Shown here: positions 23,963 through 36,700 of the stretch, in pieces
Layout of the letters: each line of letters begins with the position of its first letter
How positions within the stretch are numbered: position 1 is the stretch's first letter
Source of the DNA: Argopecten irradians
Taxonomy: Eukaryota > Mollusca > Bivalvia > Pectinida > Pectinidae
Reading direction: 5' to 3'
Length of the DNA: 64,000 nt
Assembly: GCF_041381155.1 (NCBI RefSeq)
Contig: NC_091147.1
Span: 14,780,318-14,844,317 of the forward strand
Notes under the pieces: model-generated
Databases searched by the model: none
What the model saw: only the letters and a program-made list of their open reading frames with translations
Told to the model about the DNA's origin: nothing
Program-made: the position numbers and the translations under genes

Positions 23963-25292
23963 TTTTTAGGTCATCTGACCCAAAGGCTCAGGATGACCTA
24001 TCGTCATCATGCACCGTCCGTCGTCGTGCGCCGTCCGCCGTGCGTAAACTTTTTATTCAAACGACTTCTTCTCAATAACCGGAAGGCCCAGGGTACTCAT
24101 ATTTGGCCTGTAGGTTGCTGGGATAGAGGGCTACCAAGTTTGTTCAAATGAATGACCTTGACCTTCATTCAAGGTCAAAGGGGTCAAAAAGGCTAAAATC
24201 TTTAAATGACTTCTTCTCAAGAACCAGAAGGCCCAGGGTACTCATATTTGGCCTGTAGGATGCTGGGATGAAGGGCTACCAAGTTTGTACAAATAAATGA
24301 CCTTGACCTTCATTCAAGGTCACAGGGGTCAAATAGGCTAAAATCCATTAAACAACTTCATGTGAATAACTAAGAGGCCTAGAGACCTGATATTAGGCCT
24401 GTAGCATACTGGGATGAAGGGCTATCAAGTTTGTTCAAATAAATGACCTTGACCTTATTTCAAGGTCAAGGGGGTCAAATAGGCTAAAATTTTTAAACGA
24501 CTTCTTCTCAAGAACCAGAAGGCCCAGGGTATTGATATTGGGCCTGTGACTTGCTGGGATGAAGGGCTACCAAGTTTGTTCAAATAAATGACCTTGACAT
24601 TCATTCAAGGTCACGGGGGTCAAATAGGCTAAAATCTTTAAACGACTTCTTCTCAAGAACCAGAAAGCCCAGGGTATTGATATTGGGCCTGTGACATGCT
24701 GGGATGAAGGGCTACCAAGTTTGTTCAAATAAATAACCTTGATCTTTATTCAAGGTCACAGGGGTCAAATAGGCTAAAATCCTTTAAACATCTTCTTGTG
24801 AATAACTAAGAGGCCTAGAGACCTGATATTAGGCCTGTGGCATGCTGGGATGAAGGGCTACCAAGTTTGTTCAAATGAATGACCTTGATATTCATTCAAG
24901 GTCACGGGAGTCAAATAGGCTGAAATCTTTAAATGACTTCTTCTCAAGAACCAGAAGGCCCAGGGTATTGATATTGGGCCTGTGACATGCTGGGATGAAG
25001 GGCTACCAAGTTTGTTCAAATGAATGACCTTAACCTTCATTCAAGGTCACAGGGGTCAAAAAGGCTAAAATCTTTAAACGACTTCTTCTCAAGAACCAGA
25101 CCAGGACGGCCCAGGGTACTGATATTGGGCCCGTAGGATGCTGGGATGAATGGCTACCAAATTTGTTCAAAATAAATGACCTTGACCTTCCATCAAGGTC
25201 ACAGGGGGTCAAATAGGCTAAAATCTTTAAACGACTATGTTGTATTGTACTAATAGTCAGATGACAGTTAAGGCCCATGGACCTCTTGTTTT
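23963..25292 (-). mobile_element. Helitron-like non-autonomous element with tandem units (HINE/pearl type), copy 2
   Basis: Minus-strand orientation. The plus strand begins TAGGTCATCTGACCC and ends GTCAGATGACAGTTAAGGCC, mirroring both ends of the copy at 3112-4292. About eight tandem units of ~145 bp lie between, each with AAATGACCTTGACCTTCATT, CAAGGTCACAGGGGTCAAAT and CTTCTTCTCAAGAACCAGAA words. Units within this copy resemble each other closely, as expected if the array expands as tandem DNA. It lies between DAW1 and NDUFA1. Confidence 0.82.
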
Positions 25293-27483
25293 CTTTGTCT
25301 TTGTCCCTTGGGTGGTCGTTATTTTCCCATCGTTGGTTATAATTATCCATGTAATCATGATCAGTCTACACAAGGTCCAATAAACCAATTTGAAGCTTAG
25401 TGGAGTTAAGACACTGGTTTCCGAGAATGAATAAATCCTTAAGCTTGTATCGCTGAAATTGAAGTGTTGACCATGTGCAGTAAAGTTGCATTGATAAACT
25501 TGTAGCATTTAAATTTCCTACTTCAAACGACATCCAATGATTCTTTTATGTGTATACCCACATGCATATGTCTCTATAGATTTGTCACTATATAAGTAAT
25601 ACTGTGTCAAGGTCTATAACTCGTCTGCCCATATAACACTACCCAATTTACCCAATTATCGGAGGACACCACAGTGTCCGACCAGTTGAAATCTGGCTGT
25701 TTTCCAATGTTTCTGGATACCTCTAATGACATTTATACGGCACGATATAAATTGAATCATATACCAAATTAAAGATAAATTATCTGGCTCTCGATTGAGA
25801 GTATTCCCATTGTCACATCTTGTACGGTTTGGTAATAATCATACTTTTTCTGAAATTGGGTGGTGTACGTTATACGGCCAGGCGAGTTATAGACCTTTAC
25901 ACAGTATTACATGCATTGTATATATAGAGAGAGAAATGTCTATAGAGCCCATGTGTTCAGACTGTCTCCGTACAAATTATACACAAGAAACAGAGATGAA
26001 GTGATGGTTAAAAAATACTAAATAACATAAGGAAGTATGAGCAGTAACATGGCAGAGTACTATTTGTGACAATGATAACAGTACCAGTTCATCTCCAGCA
26101 TCAACTAATTGTCTTACACTTGCATTTATGTAATACTGAAAGATTGGTTTTGGCTGTATTAGTCCCATTACATATAATTAAAAGTCATGGTCATTTTAGG
26201 ATGTGCCAGGTTTGTTGTTAGAGGAATGCCAGAGTACCTAGAGAAAAACCACTGACAAGCAGTCAGTACCTGGCAACTGCCCCATCACATGGGTCTATTC
26301 AGACTTGCTACCCAGAGATGGAGGGCTTGTGGTTATTATAATATGGCGAGACATCTTTAACAACTTGGCCCGATAATGGGGATATACTGAAAGATGGGAG
26401 CCTGAAGAGAAATATGATCTGCTATAGAAGATACACACGTTCCCTGCCCCATCTCCGCTAGCCAAGTGTTACTAGCAAACATGTCCCTACCCAAACCGGG
26501 ATACTCCGGATACTTGACTGGTTAGAAAGCTAGAGAACTTTGAAGAGGAGTCGATGATTGTTTCAACCACTATGGATGGACAGCAGAAGTTTGGTGTGTA
26601 AGTATAAGATCTGATACCTATCAGTCTTCTTAATGGATTAATCTTAATTCCACAAGAAAAAAATTACTTTTGATAGAAAATGTACGATTTTACCCATTGT
26701 TAGCGACTCTTGGGTTTCTGACAATGATTTATCCATTAAAATACAATGGTAGGTCAATCCATAATGTCAGCCATACTTTAACTCTACTCATGATACATTA
26801 ATCTGTCACAGTAAACATGCATCTGCCTTCTATCCTTTATAACATTGTGATTCACATGTGAACATTAACAGCTCACAAATTCTTGTAATATAGGATACAA
26901 TATAAATGTCAAGGTTATAGGCATCTTTAAATCCATTGGATAGGGGGGGCATTTACAATGTCAACTCCTCCAGCAGTGTCGAGGGCGACAAATTACAGTG
27001 AATACAGTATATATATCACTTTCAAGATTTCAATTATTTAAGCAAAAATGAAAACATCCTCAGAATACTACTTCATTACAGTAATGTAGTATTATAAGAT
27101 TCGAATGAAAACTCAAAAGTATTTATAAAAGAAGGAGAAAAACAAATATAAAATCCTTAAATAATAAACCTTTTTATTTATCATACGTCACACTCCTTAT
27201 CATCATACTCAGTTTTTCCTCTGTAACAAGAAAACCTTGAATTTTGTTGGTGATGACAGAGAATGGCAGCGTAGTGTGACTGAATCCCTTCACAACATTC
27301 ATGGAGTTTTGTCAAATATAAATTCATCCAATATATGGTTTCCTTTATTACCACAAAGATGTTCTTCCTCCATCACAAACATCACAAGGACTATTAGAAA
27401 TCTCCAGTCGACAGCACATTTACAAAACATTTACACAGAAAGTCGTACTAAAATTTCCAGTCCCATTAATTTTTGGTAATATC

Positions 27484-30145
27484 TCAGTCCTCTGCCTTGT
27501 CCAATGCTTCAAGTCCCTGTAACATATAGAATTCTATTAAGTGACATAAACATCATGATCAAATACATACAGAAGATAGGAAAATCATTTCATAATTTGG
27601 TACATTCTTCTTATCTACATATACATTTATAAGCTTGAGGGCTACTTCCTTTCTCTTTGTCAGTAGTTTAACTCGATTTGCCCTCATCTACTTCTAAAAT
27701 ATAATTTCCGTTCTCTTGATTTGTAGCTCTCTTCTGCTTTTGGAAGCTCTTCCATCAATGAGGTGAAGATCTTCTGAGAAAACTTCACTTTTTAGAAGAG
27801 TGCCAATCGAGCTGGACTATTACACCATTCTGATCTAACAGAGTTACTTCCCTTTGCTTAACTGCTTTTCTATGGAGAATTTTAAGTTAAGGAATCCTTA
27901 ATTAATTTCAGGAATGTCTATGAAACTGGGCCCTGATCTATCAGAGTTACTTCCCTTTGCTTAACTTAAGTTTTTTCTTTAACTTCTGTAATGCTTTTCT
28001 ATGGAGAATTTTAATTTAAGGAATCCTTAATTAACTTCAGGAATGTCCATGAAACTGGGCCCTGATCTATCAGAGTTACTTCCCTTTGTTTCACTAGAGT
28101 CAGTACCTCATTCAGATCTATTTGAGTTACTTCAATGTTTTTCCTGGGTATTTTGGGAAATTGCCACCTGCTGAAAATTGGGAAATTTTGTGCGATATAA
28201 GAATGAAAAATTTGAACGGTGTTTATTGAAATTTTTGAAAAGGTAGAATAGACATTTATACTTTTCTAAGAAGCAAGTGTAAGAATGGTTACTAAAATAC
28301 GACGTTCAGACTTGGGATTTCCTGAATTTTTAAGTTTCGTCGCACAAAATACACGTCGACTCACTGATTTGGGAAATTTAGACATAGATTTGGGAAAAAA
28401 TAACAAGAAATACAATTAGGAATGGGGCCTTATTTCGGACCCAAATATATAGGCAGGAAAAACACTGTACTTCGTTTCACTCACTTTACGTGTACAGTAA
28501 AACATGGTTATAACAAACCTCTGGGGACCAATAAAATCACCTCGTTATGTTAGCATAGTTCCTTATACACATATATTACACAGATATCTTATACATGGGA
28601 ACCTCAAAAGGAAATGGAAATCACTATGTTACAACTATGAATTATGTTCAGTTTAAATGTGTTTAACTGTGCTAACTATTAAACAGTGTTATTACCTGTG
28701 GTTTATATAAGGATCCGAATTTGTAGATGTCACGTACATACAACTTATAATCCACAGGAGAGGCATGGAAATACCTCCGTGTATACTGCAAAACAAAGGA
28801 AGAGTTATTATATTTTTGTCGTATTAAATGAGAACTTTTTTTAATGTTCAAAATAAATACTTTTTGGGTATTTTCACAATAACTAGAGTACATAATGATA
28901 AAAGTATATCTACGTATACAAATAATATACTGGCCAATGTTTGGACAAATCAACATCATATGTTTGCGAGTGTAACATCATATGTTTCAGAGAAAACACT
29001 GTAAATTTCGCTCACAAAATAATGATGTCATAATGGATACCTAGCTACCGGCAAAGGAAAAAACTCTGTAATATGCAAAGATGGATTTGAAGTATCTTAC
29101 CCAGTTAATTAGGAGCTGCTTAATACTGCACGACAGACATTAACCAACAAGGTGTACATAACATCATCCTTGATATTCAAGAGATTACTATCACTGTCGT
29201 GATATCCAGGCCTGAACTGAACTGCCTTCAACATCAATTTGAGCTAGAGGTGGATATAACTTAACGACAGTGAAAGCAAGGACGTATATGAGAAGGATAA
29301 GTCACACTGGGTTTTGATGTTGGGCGACAACTTATTTTCCTTTGATATCCGCCGGCACAGCCTTACAGTAGCTTGAGGGTGCAACCGTTGCCATCTTACT
29401 TTCTGAAGCATGCTGCAATTTCATGAGCTGTCTTTTTTTCTAACGAAAATTTTAGACATTTATTCTAAATTTTCCGTCATTGTAGCAAGTACTAAACGTT
29501 GTGAAATTTAATTAACTTTACAATGGTGTTTCATTTGACTCGATAAGACAAGTATTTGTGTAGTCCGAATGATTCTGACTATCTATCCGCTTTTTATATA
29601 CTGACGTGGACGGATCATCCGCCCACATCAGTATATTAAAAGCGGATAGTCAGAATCATTCGGACTAGTATTTGTGGAGAAAAATGTTTTTTATTCACGG
29701 TTCATAGGCGTCACGCATGGTTTTTAGTAGTGTAAAGAGACAGTGACGAGTCCTTCTAACTTATACATGTGTCATGTAATGATGTATGTATAAATCCGTA
29801 GTGAAAGTAACCCCTGGAGTATCGAGGATGACATAGTTGAACATAAATACAGATTGTATTTAACATTTCTGAAAATAAGGTTTCATTTCGTTAGTATAAT
29901 TAACGTACAGAATCATAAAAATGTTTACATGAGTATAGACAACGGTTCTCTTCGGTTAGTGTTTGTACAGTTTGTAGACGAGAGTGATTTTGAACAGGGA
30001 TGTCCATGAAATCCATTGATATAAAAGTCAAAGCCTTTACCTTTCTATCGCTTCGGACGACCCATGCGACAATGGGAGGAACAACAAACGTTCCTGCCAT
30101 TAACCCGTATAAAATCACACCACTCGGTATGATATCGTACCACAT
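27484..30145 (-). CDS. NDUFA1: NDUFA1 (MWFE), complex I subunit
   Basis: Small single-pass accessory subunit of mitochondrial NADH:ubiquinone oxidoreductase, needed for assembly of the membrane arm. Three minus-strand exons, 30041-30145, 28696-28785 and 27484-27516, join in phase 0 to give 75 residues (human 70). It starts MWYDIIPSGVILYGLMAG, the MWFEILPG-type start of the family, followed by the membrane helix TFVVPPIVAWVV and a basic turn (RSDRK). Exon 2 gives RRYFHASPVDYKLYVRDIYK and exon 3 gives GLEALDKAED, matching the family's YxRD...GL(D/E)xI end. Start codon 30145 is the only one giving the MW start. Intron 1 carries a MITE fragment and a palindromic miniature element; intron 2 carries a hAT-type MITE and a tandem repeat. 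No damage seen. Confidence 0.95.
27825..28095. repeat. Tandem repeat, ~110-125 bp unit, nearly three copies
   Basis: CAGAGTTACTTCCCTTTG recurs near 27839, 27948 and 28070. The shared following parts are TTTTCTATGGAGAATTTTAA and CAGGAATGTCTATGAAACTG. The middle unit has an extra ~15 bp. It lies in NDUFA1 intron 2 and directly borders a hAT-type MITE. Confidence 0.85.
28133..28467. mobile_element. hAT-type MITE, 335 bp
   Basis: Ends CAATGTTTTTCCTG and CAGGAAAAACACTG are inverted with one mismatch. A 5-bp duplication TACTT flanks them (28128-28132 and 28468-28472). CA(G)TGTTTTTCC-type ends are known from hAT elements. The interior is AT-rich and non-coding. It lies in NDUFA1 intron 2, inserted into the end of the neighbouring tandem repeat. 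Confidence 0.7.
28960..29080. mobile_element. Short palindromic MITE (TTTGCATATTACAG family), copy 4, left end lost
   Basis: The right end AACTCTGTAATATGCAAAG and the inner parts TTCGCTCACAAAATAATGATG match the other copies, but the left inverted end is missing or very diverged. It lies in NDUFA1 intron 1. Confidence 0.6.
29561..29667. mobile_element. Near-perfect palindromic miniature element with 9-bp target duplication
   Basis: Starts TAGTCCGAATGATTCTGAC and ends with its exact complement. Almost the whole 107 bp folds on itself, apart from one 4-base duplication in the left arm and a few mismatches. GTATTTGTG flanks it on both sides (29552-29560 and 29668-29676). A 9-bp duplication is typical of Mutator-like transposases. 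It lies in NDUFA1 intron 1. Confidence 0.85.
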
Positions 30146-30769
30146 CTTTTAGTGATTCTGGCTTCCCAAAACGACCTTGATGAGTGAGCCGACCCAGGTG
30201 CCGTACGTTTCGTCCCAATTCTTGATTCGTCTAAAACAATCTCGCCCGATTGTTATTCATCTCACTCATCCGTTGCAGCTTTTACATATTCAGATTAATC
30301 GTATAAAATACAATGCAATTACAATGTGGGAGAAATGTGATTGGAAATTTGTGGTTTAATTTAATTACATGTCTGTTTTTTTTTAATTAAGAGAAAATTT
30401 GTAGCGAAATGGTTTTAAATTTTGGTCGAATTGTCTGTATTCGATAGAGCCAGTGATAGAAATTGTATTGCAGTTTCGTATTTTTCTCAATTGGTCGTAC
30501 AAAAAAATGGTGTTTCAAGGATGCATGACCAAAACAATTATAAAAATAATGAAAAGAATGATATCGAATTCATTATATACATTATATAGCATAATCATCG
30601 ATTAAATCTTAAAAAGAAAACTAAAACCAAACATTTTTGGGACGAAATATTTAACATCCGTTGCCGTAAAGCGTTTGAGTGAATAAGATTTCAAATGAAA
30701 ACAAACCGAAAGGACGGAACAAAATACATCGGGTCTGTGGGGATAATGTAGAAATTCCACCTGCGTACA
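30146..30769. promoter_or_regulatory. Divergent intergenic region NDUFA1 / UPF3
   Basis: 624 bp between the NDUFA1 start (30145, minus) and the UPF3 start (30770, plus). It is AT-rich with no recognisable TATA box near either start. Both 5' UTRs and promoters must lie here unless UPF3 has an upstream non-coding exon. Shared control is inferred from the head-to-head arrangement only. Confidence 0.5.
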
Positions 30770-33700
30770 ATGACTCATGATAAAAGCGACAGACAAAAGT
30801 CAGCATCTAAACGAAGGGACAAGGAAATACCCCCTTCGAAGGTAATTACATGATAACGATGTCGTCGATCGTCATTTTAACCACATTCATTGACATTGCC
30901 TCGTTCCTTGCACCCCTTATCAGCTCGATGGTCCAGAAGGCTGGTATCAGGAATCGAAGACTGATCATCTAGGAGTGTGACTTTTACAATCGTTTTGCAA
31001 AAAAAAAAAAAAAACACAAAAAAAAACCACCTCAATTTCTACAAAATAACAGTGCAAGAATGTATATGGCTAACATTTTAAAATGAATAGGTTAACAGGG
31101 GTTTGTAATGATAAACTAATGGCAATACAAGCATTGGCTTCCCAAAAAGCTAAGTGGTCTATGCGGTAGAACGAATAATCATACCCTGAATACAAATGGA
31201 ACTTAATGACGGTGTTGAATTGTGTTTTACTCGACGACCCACTCTACTTTTTTAAAACTCAGGTATTTTGGCGGGTGCCTGACACAACCCTAGAAGGCAT
31301 CTAACGAGGGTTGCGGGCTTGGAATACGTATACATGTAAGGCTCGCAGTTTTTCGCTACAGTTCTGTCAATTAGCATCTACGCATTGTCTGATATTTATT
31401 GTTACACAATAGGTGTTCTAAAAAAGAAATATATAAAAGTAATGTCTCGAACATGGTATACTACATATACTACATATCTATTTGTTCTGTCTGTTAATGG
31501 AACCAAAATTTCATTAAAAATGCGTGATTAATTTCTAGAAAATCCCTATTCAGAATACTTTTACCACGAATTCTTGTTCTACACTGAAATCTGAACGGAT
31601 GCAAGCGCTGATTTATCAGGAAGATGGCATCTAAATTAGAACAGGTTCAAGGCTGTTTCTGTAATTCATTTTAATATTAATATTATAACTTCAACAGGCA
31701 ATGCTTGTAACAGACGAATCAAGCTTAAGCGTCTGATTGAAGCTTTCTTGCTACAAGACTATCCTGCAAGATTGCGTGAAATGCTTATGAAACTAACTGC
31801 TACACCTCAAGCGGCATAGCAAAAAATAATATTAAGTTAACTCGAGATCATAAAAATATGTATTATTTTCACTTTCATTTTCATTCGTTTATCATTACAA
31901 ACCCCTGTGCTTTAATCTCAAACTCAACCAGATGGCCTGTCCGTGATGTTGCTCCCAAAGGGCAGCAGAGCACCAGCATCCCAATGTCAAACAGACGATA
32001 GCAAAAATAAAACAGTGGCCAAAAAGTGTTGAGAAAAACATTGATAGCCCAACACAGGAGGTCACAATAGAGTTAGAACCTTTATCGTTCATTCATACCT
32101 CGGGGGTATCGGGTCTGCAGTTTAGTGATCCAGAACCTTTCCCTAGAGCGACGCTTTGCCTCCGTCCAAGTGGGGCAGTGATCAATAGTTAAATGGAAAA
32201 TAACTGTTGATATTACTTCATTGACCTATATATATATTAATAAATTTGAACAAAAATCCTTACAGACGAAAAATATATACAAGATGAAGAAATAAAAACA
32301 ATAACGACTGACTAATGTGAGCACTTTTGCTCCATCCAAGGGAGCTCTTCAGACTGTTTATTTGAAGACTACATATATTATGACGTCATAGTTTACAACG
32401 TTATTTGCTTTAAAGGGACAATTCAGTCTAAGAGAACATTAAAATGTGTACATATATCGGAAACAAACCAGTTCTAATGGAAATTAGATCAGACTTTTTT
32501 CTGTGATATGCCAGAAAAGCCCATGGTTGTGAAATCCATGTGAAATGTTCAAACTCGCTCGCTGTCCGCCATTACATATTGTGGTTGAACATCTTGTATG
32601 CCGAACCCTGTCCCTTGCCCGTAGAGTAATGCAACTTTTGTCTAGACCTGCTCAAATCACTCTGACAGTAGTGTGTTTACCTTATTAGGTCACAGGTTTA
32701 TGACGCACAAAAAAAAAACAACTAAAAATACTGAAAAAAAATGCAGTATTTTAAGTATATACCGTATTTTTTTTTTTTCCCGTCGTAAACCTGTGATTAA
32801 GTGAATTGTCTTGCCTAAAAAATCTTTTTATCGCCTCCTCAGTGGTTATGTAGTTTGTTTGTTTAACGTGCGTGACTTTGGCTCGGGTATGGGTACAGCG
32901 TACATAATGTACCTGCTTAATCGTATTGATCAGCGATTTGTCATTACAACGGTATCAACTAAAATACTAAACAATGACATGCAATTTGTCAATAATTTGT
33001 GTTATATGTTTCATAAGAAATGTAGAACAATACATTTATACCATATTTGCTTCTTGGTTATGTAAAAGAATTAGCCTGAGTGAATTGTCTCTTTAAAGGG
33101 ACAATGTACAAACAATCAATGGAGTGCCATAGACAAAAAAACGGAAGGACATTCTTCATTAGAAGTTTCAAAAATGGAAGGAGATTCGTTGTCTTTCCGG
33201 TTTTTTTCCTATGAGTTAATAAACCCAAAAGAAATTAAGAATAATGCTTAAATATACAATATGCACCATACTGCCTTACAGCTAATCCTGTTTTCAGGAG
33301 CTTCTTGCACCATGTTATTATCACACTGTTGTATCACTATCACACTTTTATCATGCTAATTATATATAAATATAATGTTTCCTAGCTATAGTCCCTGCAC
33401 ATTGGTACAGTGTGCGATTCTTTTTATAGAAACTTAAGGATTGTGTTTTTGTATGTTTGTATTCATATCACCCTGTTTATTTATTCATTTGTTTATTCAT
33501 TCTTTCCACAGGTAGTGATTCGTCGTTTGCCACCAAGCCTTACTCCAGAATCACTCCTGGAACAAATATCTCCTCTCACAGAACATGACTTTTACTTTGT
33601 CAAGGCTGATATGAGGTATGATGGAGTGAATAAACTGATCAATATATTTAAAGTTGTTTTGAAAAATCTATTTTGATAATAATAAAAAAAAACATGTATG

Positions 33701-36700
33701 AGTGAGAATGTCTTTGGGAAAGAGTTCCTTTTGAACCCCCCATCCAAAAATAATTTATTCTTGCTTTAGTCAAGTGTCTGAAAAGGGTTGTTTTTAAGGG
33801 ATACCAATAACAATTGAGGCATGGTCTTTTTGGGGTTAAAATGAGAACAAACAAATTTTAAAAATCCAGAAAAAAACCTATTTGTATACATGTACCTACT
33901 TTCCTTTGTCGCATCCATACAACACTCATACATATTGCTTAGTTAAGTGACATGAAAGTTATAACAAGCGGATATAATCTTTTTGATTTATGTAACCTTA
34001 CTCTCGGCGAGATTTGAACCCACATTTACTGGACACTTACCATCGGCTCTGAAGTCTATCGTCTTAACCACTACACCACTTGGTCAGTTGGCGAACCAAA
34101 GGCAAAAAATTCTGTACAAAACTATGGCTTTAAAATTAATCCTGCTTAATTAATACAATGATAAATATGGAGTGTTTTTGTTTATTGAGTACATTTGAGA
34201 ATGAATGAAGAGGATAATTCATTTGTTTTCTCACCAAAAATTTGCTTTGTCATAAACATCTAGAGGGGGGTTCAAAAGGAACTCTTACCTGTCTGGGAAT
34301 ACATTTTGTATTCATCTTTATACCAGAATTTTTTAAAATTTGTTTTTAATTCCATATGCATATTTACCAATCGTCTTGACTCCTGTGAATTTAAAACCTT
34401 GTATATTTAATTGATCTTTGAAAAGAAATATCTGTATTTTTCAAATGAAAAATGTCTAAAATTTCAGCAATATACTATTAATAATTAATCATGTGATTTA
34501 GATAAATAATATCATGACATTATTCAATCAGTCTAAAAATATGTTTGTCCTTTTTTGTGACCTTTAACAGCCTAGGGGTCAATGCTTTCTCCAGAGCATA
34601 CCTGAATTTCCACAACCATGAAGATGTCTACAACTTCAGAGATCGCTTCGACAACTATATTTTCTTAGACAATAAAGGTGAGTATTTTAAGGGTTATCTG
34701 AAGTTCATGAATAGGGACAAATTTAAGAAAGTTCTATATTTTCTTTGATAAAGCATTACTGTAAGAGTCTCTGTGACAACTGCTTGTTCTTGGTCAATAA
34801 ATGTTTGTAAAATGAAATATGCATGCTATAGGTTAGCGAAATACATAGATACCTTTTAGTATTACATGTATTATCGTTTATAAGAATTTGTCATAAATCA
34901 TCATGATATGTTAAAAGTTATATTCCTTTCCTTTCTGATTCAGGAAATGAATATCCAGCTTTGGTGGAGTTTTCACCATTCCAGAAAGTTCCAAAGAGGA
35001 AGTCCAAGAAAACAGACACAAAGAAAGGAACTATAGACCAAGGTAAAGATCAGATATAATTAGGTCAGGTCAAGGTCAATGATATGACCTACTCTAAAAT
35101 TTGGTTTATTATATATTTAGGTCAAAGACAGTCTGATTCTTGACAACTTTTCGTATGTACGGATAATGTTGCTTAGTAATTATAATTACTTCTCTATAGA
35201 GAAGTTCTGCAACAAAGTGGTAGGAAACCTCAGATGTCGGAAGTTTTTCTTTGAAATTTGCATTACATTGTAACAGCTGTGTCGGCTTATCTGATGGTGA
35301 TGCGTCCCATATCACCCCATGATATGTAGACATTGGCATTTATGACCTTTTAAATATATTCTAATTTATTTATAATTCATTCATGTTTCGAATTCAGATT
35401 CTGACTATCTCAAGTTTGTGGAGAGTTTGGAGAATCCTGATGAAGAAGAAGTAGTCTCCATTGAAAGTTATCTAGAAACACTAGAAAACAAAGAGAAAAC
35501 ACTAAAAGGTAGTCAAACGAGCAGTCAGAATTACTATTGCTTATCACTACAAATCACATCAATTTATTTGGTTTTGTTGAATTTTAGATGTCTGACTATT
35601 GAATATGTTTTTATGCCACTGTCTTATTACTATATAAATTTTACTCAGAAGCAGATTTTTCACTGATATAAAAGGTACCGTCGATTAACCAACTTATTTT
35701 CATGGCAAGTAGATTTCTCATTTTCATTCCCAATGACTTTTCCAGAGAGAGTCAATTTTTAAATTATAGTCTTTTGGTTCCACTTTACCTGTGATATGAA
35801 CAGTTTGGCGGCAATTGATTTCTGTGATATGGTCGCAATATTTAATCACTCGTAAAATTTCACTTTGGAATTATGATATGTAGTTGGTTTTCATGACCTG
35901 AACAATCTTGATAAAGAATTTTTTTTAAATGTGACAGATTTTATTGTACCATGACAATGATGATATGATACCTAAATGTTTGTTTCTTTTTCTAAACTCC
36001 ATTTTGATATACATGTATAATGCTTGCATATATAATAGAAATTGCTCTTCATATTCAGTATTTCCCATTGATTTGTTATCTTGATGAAAGAAACATTTTT
36101 GCAAAAAACCATTGCAGCTTTAAGGAGACATATTACGGTAATACAAATGTATACATTACATTCTTACAAACAAAAACAATCTGAATATTGCAGCAAACCA
36201 TGGAAATCCCCATCTGTCTACACCGTTGATAGAGTACCTGAAGAAACGCCGAGAGGAGAAGAAGGCAGTCATCTTGGTGAGTTATCTCTTTTTAGTCTTC
36301 GTACTTCTTTCACTGCATAATTTAAGAATGAATAAATGCAGCATCTGTTTGTGTACAGGTTCTTTTTGCAATAAATTCTTCCCAATCACCTTTTTCTGGG
36401 ATCATTTTGCAATCCATTCAAGATTTTTTTGATTTTTGTTTTCTAAATTGATCTACAGTTTGAATATGTTTCATTAATGTTTGTGTTATTATTGAATATA
36501 AAGCTCTCTTGGAGAGAACTACATATGAAGTATAAGCAGTCTGTAGTTTTACCTTTTTTTTCCCTTTTGAAATAAATTTGATGAAATGAAACATTTGTCA
36601 GTGGTAAAAAGCCATGCATGTTAATTTAAAGATGGATTGTGTAACATTATGATGTCAATATATATAAGTAATATCAAATATTCTTAATTTAGAAAATAAG

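Larger units (their letters stand above)
19259..27483. other. DAW1 3' region and gene-poor interval to NDUFA1
   Basis: A polyadenylation signal AATAAA at 19609-19614 could end the DAW1 transcript. The rest shows no convincing exon on either strand. Besides the elements listed separately it is AT-rich unique-looking sequence. A stretch around 26215-26290 containing GAGTACCTAGAGAAAAACCA looks like a dispersed repeat fragment. AATAAA on the minus strand at 27173-27178 is a plausible end signal for NDUFA1, so the two genes are tail to tail. Confidence 0.6.

Noticed and set aside
26540-26600. ATGGATGGACAGCAG followed by GTAAGTAT as a possible first exon
   Set aside because: No downstream plus-strand exon continues it before NDUFA1, and UPF3 has its own first exon at 30770.
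31895-32092. Hydrophobic 65-codon minus-strand ORF (SMFFSTLFGHCFIFAIVCL)
   Set aside because: It overlaps the end of a hAT-like MITE inside UPF3 intron 1, has no splice support and no recognised family.
34000-34085. A tRNA gene on the minus strand
   Set aside because: The A and B boxes are present, but the acceptor and anticodon stems do not fold well by eye and it sits inside a repeat; a SINE head is the better reading.
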